The translations under genes were made by a program, and so were the position numbers. Shown piece by piece: positions 9,806-17,958 of a stretch of DNA of 64,000 nt. The notes beneath the pieces are model-generated. The model was not told the DNA's origin, made no database searches, and was given only the letters and a program-made list of their open reading frames with translations. How positions within the stretch are numbered: position 1 is the stretch's first letter; each line of letters starts with the position of its first letter. Origin of the DNA: an uncultured Pelagibacteraceae bacterium (GTDB taxonomy: Bacteria; Pseudomonadota; Alphaproteobacteria; Pelagibacterales; Pelagibacteraceae); NCBI GenBank assembly GCA_902591775.1, contig CACJBW010000002.1, positions 32,374 through 96,373 on the forward strand, read 5' to 3'.

Positions 9806-10033
9806 ATGGCTACAGTATCTAATTGGATAGATCACTTAAATAAACCTGCTGAAGATGTCGTAGGTGCTATTTATCCTGGAGTAGGATCAGAAGGTATATT
9901 GGTCCTTATACTTGCAGTTATTTGGATAGGTTGGACTGTTGTAAGTTCAAAACAAGAAAGTGATAAACTTTCTAAGCTTGCAAGAAAAAGACCAAGCTCA
10001 AATGCATGGAAAAGTAATATAACTGACGGATAA
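9806..10033 (+). CDS. small single-TM protein downstream of amtB
   Basis: 75-aa ORF preceded by aaaggagg; one hydrophobic segment (GILVLILAVIWIGWTVV). Confidence 0.65.
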   Translation: MATVSNWIDHLNKPAEDVVGAIYPGVGSEGILVLILAVIWIGWTVVSSKQESDKLSKLARKRPSSNAWKSNITDG

Positions 10034-10047
10034 ATAAATAGTAGTAG

Positions 10048-10071
10048 GGGCGCAAAATTTTAATTGCGCCC
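10048..10071. terminator. stem-loop after the amtB unit (GGGCGCAA-AATTTTAA-TTGCGCCC)
   Basis: Perfect 8-bp GC-rich inverted repeat; no strong U-tract, so factor-independent termination is uncertain. Confidence 0.5.
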
Positions 10072-10081
10072 TTAGATTAAA

Positions 10082-10240
10082 ATGGACGAGCAAAATAAAA
10101 AAGAGCAATCAAATAAAACTCCGAGTAAAATGGCAAGATTAGCATGGCCAAAGGCAAAATATGGATTGGTACTTGCTATATTAATTATTATTGTTGTAAA
10201 TATAATTTACTATAAAGATTTCTTTTTATCATTTTTTTAA
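10082..10240 (+). CDS. 52-aa small membrane protein (not in ORF track)
   Basis: ATG at 10082 to TAA at 10240: MDEQNKKEQSNKTPSKMARLAWPKAKYGLVLAILIIIVVNIIYYKDFFLSFF; charged N-terminus plus one TM segment. Confidence 0.45.
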   Translation: MDEQNKKEQSNKTPSKMARLAWPKAKYGLVLAILIIIVVNIIYYKDFFLSFF

Positions 10241-10261
10241 AAAGTATGATAAGAAGATTGA

Positions 10262-11587
10262 GTGACAAAAGACTTATATAAAATTGCAAAATCAAAAAAA
10301 ATAAAATATTTCCTAATAAGTTTCGTTGATTTATTTGGTGTCTTAAGATCCAAATTAGTACCCGCACAAGCAATCACAGAGATGCAGAAAAATGGAGCTG
10401 GATTTGCTGGATTTGCAGCTTGGCTTGATATGTCCCCAGCAGACTCGGATATGTTCGCTGTACCAGATCCAAGTAGTTTAATTCAATTACCTTGGAATAA
10501 AGAAGTAGGTTGGCTTGCTTCAGACCTATGGATGAACGGTAAACTTGTTGAGGCATCACCAAGAGTGATGTTAAAAAAGCAAATAAAATTACTATCAAAT
10601 GAAGGTTACACAATGAAGTCAGGTGTTGAGTGTGAATATTTTCTTATATCACCTGATGGCAGCTCTATTGCAGACCCTAGAGATACTCAATCTAAACCTT
10701 GTTATGACCAATCAGCTTTAATGAGACAATATGATTTAATAAAGGAAATATGCGATTGCATGATTACAATGGGATGGAACCCATATCAAAATGATCATGA
10801 AGATGCTAATGGCCAGTTTGAAATGAATTGGGATTTCACTGACTGTTTAACTACAGCGGATAGACATACATTTTTTAAATATATGGTTAAATCCATCGCA
10901 GAAAAGCATGGGTTAAGAGCAACATTTATGCCAAAACCATTTGAGCAACTGACGGGTAATGGATGTCATGCACATATTTCGCTATGGGATAAGAAAAAAA
11001 ATAAATTTTTAGATAAAAATGACAAACTTGGACTTAGTAAATTAGCATACAATTTTTTAGGTGGAGTGATTAAAAATGCAGGTTCATTATCAGCATTCTT
11101 TAATCCAACTTTAAATAGTTATAGAAGAATAAATGCGCCACCGACTAAATCTGGAGCAACATGGTCACCAAGTAGTATTTCTTACACGGGGAATAATCGA
11201 ACACATATGATTAGAGTTCCAGATTCAGGAAGATTTGAACTTAGATTAATGGATGGGTCAGCGAATCCATATTTACTACAAGCAGGAGTTTTAGCAGCAG
11301 GTATAAATGGGATTAGAAAAAAAGTTAATCCTGGAAAACCATTATTCTGCAATATGTATACCGATCACGGAAAATATCCTAAACTACAAAAATTACCAAA
11401 TACATTAGAAGATTCCCTAGAATTGTTAAATTTTAATACAGTAATGAAAAATGCTTTTGGAAAAAATGTTTTAAACAGTTATATCAAATTAAAAAAATCT
11501 GAAATTGAAAGTTTCAAGTCAAAAGAAAAATTTGATAAATTAAAACCTATTACAAAGTGGGAAAGAACTAATACTTTGGATTGCTAG
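10262..11587 (+). CDS. glutamine synthetase family protein (GlnT / gamma-glutamyl-amide ligase-like), GTG start
   Basis: GS motifs GVECEYFLI, NDHEDANGQFEMNWDF, GNGCHAHISLW, NRTHMIRVPDSGRFELRLMDGSANPYL. Confidence 0.8.
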   Translation: MTKDLYKIAKSKKIKYFLISFVDLFGVLRSKLVPAQAITEMQKNGAGFAGFAAWLDMSPADSDMFAVPDPSSLIQLPWNKEVGWLASDLWMNGKLVEASPRVMLKKQIKLLSNEGYTMKSGVECEYFLISPDGSSIADPRDTQSKPCYDQSALMRQYDLIKEICDCMITMGWNPYQNDHEDANGQFEMNWDFTDCLTTADRHTFFKYMVKSIAEKHGLRATFMPKPFEQLTGNGCHAHISLWDKKKNKFLDKNDKLGLSKLAYNFLGGVIKNAGSLSAFFNPTLNSYRRINAPPTKSGATWSPSSISYTGNNRTHMIRVPDSGRFELRLMDGSANPYLLQAGVLAAGINGIRKKVNPGKPLFCNMYTDHGKYPKLQKLPNTLEDSLELLNFNTVMKNAFGKNVLNSYIKLKKSEIESFKSKEKFDKLKPITKWERTNTLDC

Positions 11588-11590
11588 AAT

Positions 11591-12736
11591 ATGTCTATTG
11601 ATTATAGTCATATTAATAAATTTTCATCGTTTATTAAAAATAAAAATTATTCATTCAGTAAAGAAAAAATTTTAAGTGTATTAAATAAGGAAACTATTGA
11701 TAAGGCATTAAATACTATATCTCGTTGGGAAAATTACGAACCCACTCCCCTACTCAAGTTAAATAAACTTTCAAAAGACCTTAATCTTAAAAATATCTTT
11801 TACAAAGATGAGTCCAAAAGGTTTGGACTAAAATCTTTTAAAGCACTTGGAGGAGCTTATGCGGTAGCAGAGGTTTCAGCTGGAAGAAAAGATGTAGTTG
11901 TTGCTACAGCAACGGCAGGAAATCATGGAAAATCAGTTGCCTGGGGAGCAAAAAGACTCGGTATTGCATGTAAAATTTTCATAAGTGAATTTGTAAGTGA
12001 AACAAGAGCCGAAGAGATGCGTAAACTTGGAGCAGAAGTAACAAAAGTAAAAGGAAATTATGAAAATTCTTTAAATGAATGCATAAAACAATCTAAGGAA
12101 AATGGATGGGAAATTGTACAAGATGTTGCTTGGGAAGATTATCAAATGGTTCCAAAACTAACCATGGCTGGATATTCAGTGATGATAGAAGAAATCTCCA
12201 AACAAACCGATCATTATATTACTCATATATTTCTTCAAGCAGGTGTTGGAGGCATGGCTTCTGGTGTAATTGCAGGAGTTGCCAGATATTTTAAAAGAAT
12301 TCCAAAAATTATTATTATTGAACCAAAAAATGCAAACTGTGTCATGGAAAGTATTGATGCCGGTAAACTTACTAGAGTTGAAATAGAAAAAGAGAGCATT
12401 ATGGGGGGAATGTCATGTGGAGATGTATCATTAGTCCCATGGCAAATTCTGAAAAACTCAGTAAATAATTGTCTGAGTATTCCAGATGCCGACATACCAT
12501 TATCAGTTGCGATGTTAGCCAAGGGATACTTTGGTGACGATTACATTGTTGCAGGAGAATGCTCAGCACCTGCTCTAATAAGTATAAATGTTAGTTGTAA
12601 TAACGAACAAATTAAAAAGGATCTTGAATTAGATATGAATTCGAACGTTTTATTAATTGGATGTGAAGGTGATACAGATTTAAAACTTTATAACGAACTT
12701 CTGTCTAAAGGATCAGAACAGTTATCAAATGGCTAA
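11591..12736 (+). CDS. dpaL: PLP-dependent diaminopropionate ammonia-lyase-like
   Basis: FYKDESKRFGLKSFKALGGAYA (PLP lysine), TATAGNHGKSVAWGAKRLG, GVGGMASGVIAG, GCEGDTD motifs. Confidence 0.75.
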   Translation: MSIDYSHINKFSSFIKNKNYSFSKEKILSVLNKETIDKALNTISRWENYEPTPLLKLNKLSKDLNLKNIFYKDESKRFGLKSFKALGGAYAVAEVSAGRKDVVVATATAGNHGKSVAWGAKRLGIACKIFISEFVSETRAEEMRKLGAEVTKVKGNYENSLNECIKQSKENGWEIVQDVAWEDYQMVPKLTMAGYSVMIEEISKQTDHYITHIFLQAGVGGMASGVIAGVARYFKRIPKIIIIEPKNANCVMESIDAGKLTRVEIEKESIMGGMSCGDVSLVPWQILKNSVNNCLSIPDADIPLSVAMLAKGYFGDDYIVAGECSAPALISINVSCNNEQIKKDLELDMNSNVLLIGCEGDTDLKLYNELLSKGSEQLSNG

Positions 12737-14153
12737 TACAGCACTCGTTTGGATAAGAGATGATTTTCGAATACAAAATAATGATGCGCTCACTTATGCT
12801 ACAAATCAACATGATGTTGTTACTGCAGTATTTATTTTTAATAGTAATATTTTCGATCATAAAAGAGAGGCTCAAAAATGGTGGGTAAGTAAATCCCTAG
12901 AAAATTTTAAATCCGATTTAAAAAAATTAAATATTGGATTAGAAATAATTAAAGATGACGAAATAAATTTTTTTTCTAAAATAAAATCTAATAGTAAAAT
13001 ATCTGTTTATTGGAATAAAGTTTATGAACCTAATGAATTAGAAAAAGATAAAAAAATTGGTACTGACTTTTCAAAAAAAAATATTGATTTTAAATTTTTT
13101 AAAGGAAATGTGCTTAATGAATATAATAATATTACAAAAAATGATGGAACACCTTTTAAAGTCTACAGTCCTTTTTGGAGAAATGCAGAGCAATTTTATT
13201 TAGAAAGACTGCCTGATAAAATAAACAAAGTTAAGAAGTGTAAAAAGATAAACACATTGTTCAAAAATCAAATAAAATCTGAGGATATTTTACCTAAATC
13301 TGATTGGTATAAAAAATTTGAAAAATATTGGGAGCCTTCAGAACAAAAAGCCCATGAAAAATTAGATAATTTTGTCAACAAAAGCATACTTAGTTATGGT
13401 GTTGATCGTGATTTTCCATCAACTAAAGGAACATCATTACTTTCTCCATATATTAGAAATGGACAAATAAATGTTGGAGATATTTGGCAAAAATGCAAAA
13501 AACTAAAATCAAATAATGTGAGTATAAAAAAATATACCAATGAAATTGGTTGGAGAGAGTTTTCACATAGTCTTATAAATTACTTTCCACAAATGCTTAA
13601 AGGAAACTTAAGAAAAGAATTTGATAAGTTTCCATGGGTAAATAATTCTAAATTTTTACATGCATGGAAAAAAGGTATGACAGGCTATCCAATTGTTGAT
13701 GCTGGAATGAGAGAATTGTACGAAACAGGATGGATGCATAATAGGATTAGAATGGTTGTTGGATCTTTTCTAGTGAAGCATTTAAGAATTAACTGGAAAG
13801 AAGGAGAAAAATATTTCAGAAATTGTCTTCTTGATTTCAATGAAGCAAACAATGTTGCACAATGGCAATGGGTAGCTGGATGTGGTGCAGATGCGGCACC
13901 ATATTTTAGAATTTTCAACCCTATTTTACAGGGTGAAAAATTTGATAAACAAGGAGATTATGTAAAAAAATGGGTTCCTGAATTATCAAAAGTTCCTCCA
14001 AAATTTATTCATAAACCATGGGAAATGGAAAAAAAATATCAAGAAGCAATTAATACTATCATAGGCTCGAGCTATCCAATGCCAATTGTTATTCATGAGA
14101 AAGCTAGGGCTGACGCTTTGAGTGCTTTTCAATCAATTAAGAAAAAAAATTAG
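12729..14153 (+). CDS. phrB: deoxyribodipyrimidine photo-lyase / cryptochrome family
   Basis: ALVWIRDDFRIQNNDAL N-terminus; FAD domain GWREFSHSLINYFPQ, TGYPIVDAGMRELYETGWMHNRIRMVVGSFLVKHLRINW. Confidence 0.93.
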   Translation: MANTALVWIRDDFRIQNNDALTYATNQHDVVTAVFIFNSNIFDHKREAQKWWVSKSLENFKSDLKKLNIGLEIIKDDEINFFSKIKSNSKISVYWNKVYEPNELEKDKKIGTDFSKKNIDFKFFKGNVLNEYNNITKNDGTPFKVYSPFWRNAEQFYLERLPDKINKVKKCKKINTLFKNQIKSEDILPKSDWYKKFEKYWEPSEQKAHEKLDNFVNKSILSYGVDRDFPSTKGTSLLSPYIRNGQINVGDIWQKCKKLKSNNVSIKKYTNEIGWREFSHSLINYFPQMLKGNLRKEFDKFPWVNNSKFLHAWKKGMTGYPIVDAGMRELYETGWMHNRIRMVVGSFLVKHLRINWKEGEKYFRNCLLDFNEANNVAQWQWVAGCGADAAPYFRIFNPILQGEKFDKQGDYVKKWVPELSKVPPKFIHKPWEMEKKYQEAINTIIGSSYPMPIVIHEKARADALSAFQSIKKKN

Positions 14154-14569
14154 TCTCCAATATAATGATGAATTACAGTTCTTTTTGTTGCCTCTAACCT
14201 GTGTTCGAACAAATATATACCTTGCCAAGTTCCTAGTAGTAATTCACTATCTTTTATACTTAAGGAGATTTGATTATTGGTTAATGCAGACTTGATATGG
14301 GCTGGCATATCATCTTTTCCCTCAGTTGTATGGACATACAACTTGTTGTCCATAGGTACCAATTTATCAAAATAATTAATTAAATCTTTTTGTACATCCG
14401 GGTCAGCATTTTCTTGGACAATTAGTGAGGCACTAGTGTGTTGGATGCTGAGATTAATTATTCCATTTTTAAAGTTATTATTATTAATCCATTCAACTGT
14501 TTTATCAGTAAACTCATACAGTTTTTGACCATTTGTATTAATTTCTAGATTGTAAAATTCTTGTTTCAT
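14150..14569 (-). CDS. YjbQ-family (UPF0047) protein
   Basis: NLSIQHTSASLIVQENADPDVQKDL...LLGTWQGIYLFEHR motifs. Confidence 0.88.
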   Translation of the reverse strand: MKQEFYNLEINTNGQKLYEFTDKTVEWINNNNFKNGIINLSIQHTSASLIVQENADPDVQKDLINYFDKLVPMDNKLYVHTTEGKDDMPAHIKSALTNNQISLSIKDSELLLGTWQGIYLFEHRLEATKRTVIHHYIGD

Positions 14570-14572
14570 AAA

Positions 14573-15625
14573 TTAATTAAAATTTTGTGATGTTAGTTCA
14601 TGCAATCGACTAACTGTTCTTTTGAAAGGCTTTTTCATACTATTAGTGGATTCGAGTGAATTTAATTCAACTTCTGATTTGATCATCAATGGTATTTTTT
14701 TTTCATAAATAATATCGATAAAAGTAATAAACCTTTGTTGCTGGTTAGAATTACTTTCATTAAAGTGAGGTAGATTTTCAATAAAAATAAAGTCGCTCTC
14801 GTTAGCAATTTTAATGTAGTCCTCAGATCCAAGATTTCTATTACAAATTTCGTCAAATGAAACCTTAAGAACTCCTTCATGAAAGTTATCAAATACTAAT
14901 TTTCGACCCTTCACATATAATATCTTAGTCGTTTGTTTTTTATTCTTTGTGGCTTTTCTAAAAGATTTATTAAACTTAAAATTAGATGAATTATCTATTG
15001 GTGATAAAAATCGACTTAAATTTGAATTTTTTGTAGCTCTATAATCTTCCTCAATTTTAAGTTCTAATTCAGTGCAATTTTTTTTTAAAATGTTTAAAAA
15101 AGGGATGAATTGATCTCTTTGTAATCCATTTTTATATAAATCTCTAATATTTGTATTTGAAGAAAAAATAACTTTTATATTTTCATTAAATATTCTTTCA
15201 AATAACTTACCTAAGATCATAGCATCAACAATATTTGATACTTGAAATTCATCAAAATATAATATTTTTGTTTTGTCACTTAAATTTTTAACAAATTTTT
15301 CTAACCCATTGTCATTTCCTTTCTTTTTATTTTCAAATATAAAATCATGAAATTCAACCATAAACTCATTAAAGTGTAATCTTGATTTTTTTTCTTTTAA
15401 ACTTTCAAAAAAAAAATTTAAAATCATAGTTTTACCTACACCTACATCGCCAACTAAATAAAAGCCTAGTTTATTTTTTTTATCTTTGAATAATTTTTTA
15501 ATAAATGACTGATTGAAATTAAGATTGTAAAATTCACTTAATTTTTGGACTATTTCTATTTGATTTTCGTTTATTTCTAAGTCCTTATTTTCGCAGTGCT
15601 TTAGATAAGATTTTTTCAAACTCAT
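14573..15625 (-). CDS. zapE: AFG1/ZapE-family ATPase
   Basis: Walker A GDVGVGKTMILNFFF, Walker B ILYFDEFQVSNIVDAMILGKLFE, KVIFSSNTNIRDLYKNGLQRDQFIPFL. Confidence 0.88.
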   Translation of the reverse strand: MSLKKSYLKHCENKDLEINENQIEIVQKLSEFYNLNFNQSFIKKLFKDKKNKLGFYLVGDVGVGKTMILNFFFESLKEKKSRLHFNEFMVEFHDFIFENKKKGNDNGLEKFVKNLSDKTKILYFDEFQVSNIVDAMILGKLFERIFNENIKVIFSSNTNIRDLYKNGLQRDQFIPFLNILKKNCTELELKIEEDYRATKNSNLSRFLSPIDNSSNFKFNKSFRKATKNKKQTTKILYVKGRKLVFDNFHEGVLKVSFDEICNRNLGSEDYIKIANESDFIFIENLPHFNESNSNQQQRFITFIDIIYEKKIPLMIKSEVELNSLESTNSMKKPFKRTVSRLHELTSQNFN

Positions 15626-16050
15626 TTTTTTGTTTTGAAATCTATTCCATATTCCGATCTTGGACCTTTTCTCAATCCATATGGGCCTGCTAAAAAAATT
15701 GTCATTGGTCTAGTCCCTGGCTTTAAATCTACTCTATGGAAATTGTTAGCGGATCTAAATCCTATATATCCTGGTGCTCGCCAAAATTTTCCTGCTTTTA
15801 ATGTTTCCCAGTACCCTCCTCTTAAAATAATTGTAATGTAAGGAAACAAATGATTATGAACACCATCACCATGATCATCATCTAACATTTCATGTATTAG
15901 AATATTGAAAGGAAACCACTTTGGCCTGTGTCTGAATAAAATGTAATACCTATTCATCCAAGGTTTTGCTTTATCAAACTCTGGATGTGAAGGACCTCTA
16001 TCTAAAACTACTTTTTTCCTTCCTAGTTTTTCAAGAATTTTTAAGAACAT
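15622..16050 (-). CDS. cupin-like hypothetical protein
   Basis: 142-aa ORF with DDDHGDGVHNHLFPYITIILRGGYWE resembling a cupin metal site. Confidence 0.5.
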   Translation of the reverse strand: MFLKILEKLGRKKVVLDRGPSHPEFDKAKPWMNRYYILFRHRPKWFPFNILIHEMLDDDHGDGVHNHLFPYITIILRGGYWETLKAGKFWRAPGYIGFRSANNFHRVDLKPGTRPMTIFLAGPYGLRKGPRSEYGIDFKTKK

Positions 16051-17321
16051 TACTCAATTTTAGTTAATGCATTATCTTTTATCAAATACATACTATTATT
16101 TAGAATATATGGTCTAGATATTTTTGAATTATTAATTTTTTTTATGCTTTCTTGAATACCTGTTAAAGAATTAATAGTTACCAAACTTCCATTGCTTAGT
16201 GACACATAAACCTTATTTTTAGCGTGTATAAATCCAACCGGCTTAATCTCAAGTTTATCTTTAAAATTTTTTAACACATCGGTAATTCTTATAACATTAC
16301 CAGTTGGATCATCTATAACAAAAAGATAACCTTCATTCGACACAGTAAAAATTAAATTTTCAATAATAGTTGGTCTTAAACTTGAGTTTATTGACTGAGC
16401 CCATTTTATAGCTCCTGTTCTAGCATCTATAGAATAAAATTCATTTTTATTATTAGAAAAATAAATAGTATTATTTTCAAACACTAGATCTGAATTCTCT
16501 AGACTAAAAGCATTTTGGTATATTGTATTTTTTTGTGTAGGTGTTTGCCAAATAAGACTGCCATTATATACATCAAGTGCAGTAACGTCTCCTAAGTTAT
16601 TTACAAAAAAAATAATTTCATCTTTTATAACTATTGATAACTTTTTTTCTGATTTTATAAATGAGTTCTCGGTTTGAAAATTCCATATTTCATCACCATT
16701 ATTTGAAGAAATAGCTCTAATAACATTATCAAAATCAATTGTGTAAAAATTATCTTTAAACACTTTGATATTAGAATTAAAAGATGAGTTACTATATCTT
16801 GACCACAAAATTTTTCCTGTATTTAAGTTAACAGAATATATTTTTGACAAGTTATCACTTACTATTAACTTATTATCTATCTGAGCAAAATATAAAATTG
16901 GATTCAGTTTTTTTTCTTTTTTATTATAATTATTTATTTTCCAAATCTCTTTAAGATTTTGATTTAATTTAAATATAGTACCCTTCCCATTGAAAAATAT
17001 TATTTCATCAGAATTAGTAAAAAATAATTCAGGTTGATAAAATTGAAATTTTTTTATTTTACTAAATTTATAATTTGTTATTTTTGTAAAGTTTGTATCA
17101 AAGTTTATATTTCCGTTGCTATTAGTCTTGTTGTTCTGAAATGGCTTATTTTTAAACTTAATTAATGATTTTATTTTTAAATCAGGATTTAGTTCATTTT
17201 TTATTGGTTCTATTTTTTCAAAAATATTTATTGATCCATCATTAATTTCATTATCTTCTTTAGTAAGGTTACAGCTAGTAATAATTATAAAAATTAATAT
17301 ATATAGAAATCTTTTACTCAC
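16050..17321 (-). CDS. PQQ-like beta-propeller lipoprotein (BamB-like)
   Basis: Lipobox-like FIIITSCN and repeated propeller blades (YSVNLNTGKILWSRYS, TALDVYNGSLIWQTPT, YSIDARTGAIKWAQ). Confidence 0.75.
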   Translation of the reverse strand: MSKRFLYILIFIIITSCNLTKEDNEINDGSINIFEKIEPIKNELNPDLKIKSLIKFKNKPFQNNKTNSNGNINFDTNFTKITNYKFSKIKKFQFYQPELFFTNSDEIIFFNGKGTIFKLNQNLKEIWKINNYNKKEKKLNPILYFAQIDNKLIVSDNLSKIYSVNLNTGKILWSRYSNSSFNSNIKVFKDNFYTIDFDNVIRAISSNNGDEIWNFQTENSFIKSEKKLSIVIKDEIIFFVNNLGDVTALDVYNGSLIWQTPTQKNTIYQNAFSLENSDLVFENNTIYFSNNKNEFYSIDARTGAIKWAQSINSSLRPTIIENLIFTVSNEGYLFVIDDPTGNVIRITDVLKNFKDKLEIKPVGFIHAKNKVYVSLSNGSLVTINSLTGIQESIKKINNSKISRPYILNNSMYLIKDNALTKIE

Positions 17322-17958
17322 CGAATTCTGAACGTAATCTTTTTTGAACTTCTAGTTTAATTTTAGGACTCACATTTTCTATATTCATAACTTGATCAAA
17401 AAAATCTTTGGACTTTTGTTTTTGGTTTTTTGCTAAGTAAAACTCAGCCATTAAATACATTGCTTGGGGTTTCCATATACTCTCTGATTTTATTACTGGA
17501 TTAAGAATATTTAATAATTCGTTTTCTTGAACAAAGTCTGAATTAAATAGACCCTTCTTATAGATAGTTAAATTTTTAATTTCTTTATCAAGCGATACTT
17601 CATTTATAAGAAGGTCGAAATATGAATTTATTTCATCACTAGACGTTATTAAATCATTATCAAGTAAGAAAAAGAAAGCTAATGGGGAATATGTTTTATC
17701 TTTAGTGTTTATGATTTCTATCAGATTATTATTTATATTTTCTTTTTTATCTGTTTCAAAATTTGTAACAATTGAATTAAATTTATTCGCTAGCTTTCCT
17801 TTACTACTAGACTTGAACTCTTGATAGCCAAAAAAGGTGATCAATATTAAAATTATTAATATTAATAAAGTTATTAATTGTTTTCTTTTTGCAATTAAAA
17901 AATTTTTTAATTTTTCAACTCTTGTATTTGTATTAATAATTTCTATTTCCTCATCCAT
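17314..17958 (-). CDS. membrane-anchored YfgM/TPR-like protein
   Basis: N-terminal TM then helical repeats (WKPQAMYLMAEFYLAKNQKQKSKDFFDQVM); upstream of the BamB-like gene. Confidence 0.55.
   Translation of the reverse strand: MDEEIEIINTNTRVEKLKNFLIAKRKQLITLLILIILILITFFGYQEFKSSSKGKLANKFNSIVTNFETDKKENINNNLIEIINTKDKTYSPLAFFFLLDNDLITSSDEINSYFDLLINEVSLDKEIKNLTIYKKGLFNSDFVQENELLNILNPVIKSESIWKPQAMYLMAEFYLAKNQKQKSKDFFDQVMNIENVSPKIKLEVQKRLRSEFGE

Noticed and set aside
12235-12522. 95-aa minus-strand ORF inside dpaL-like gene
   Set aside because: Antisense shadow ORF with no domain or RBS support.
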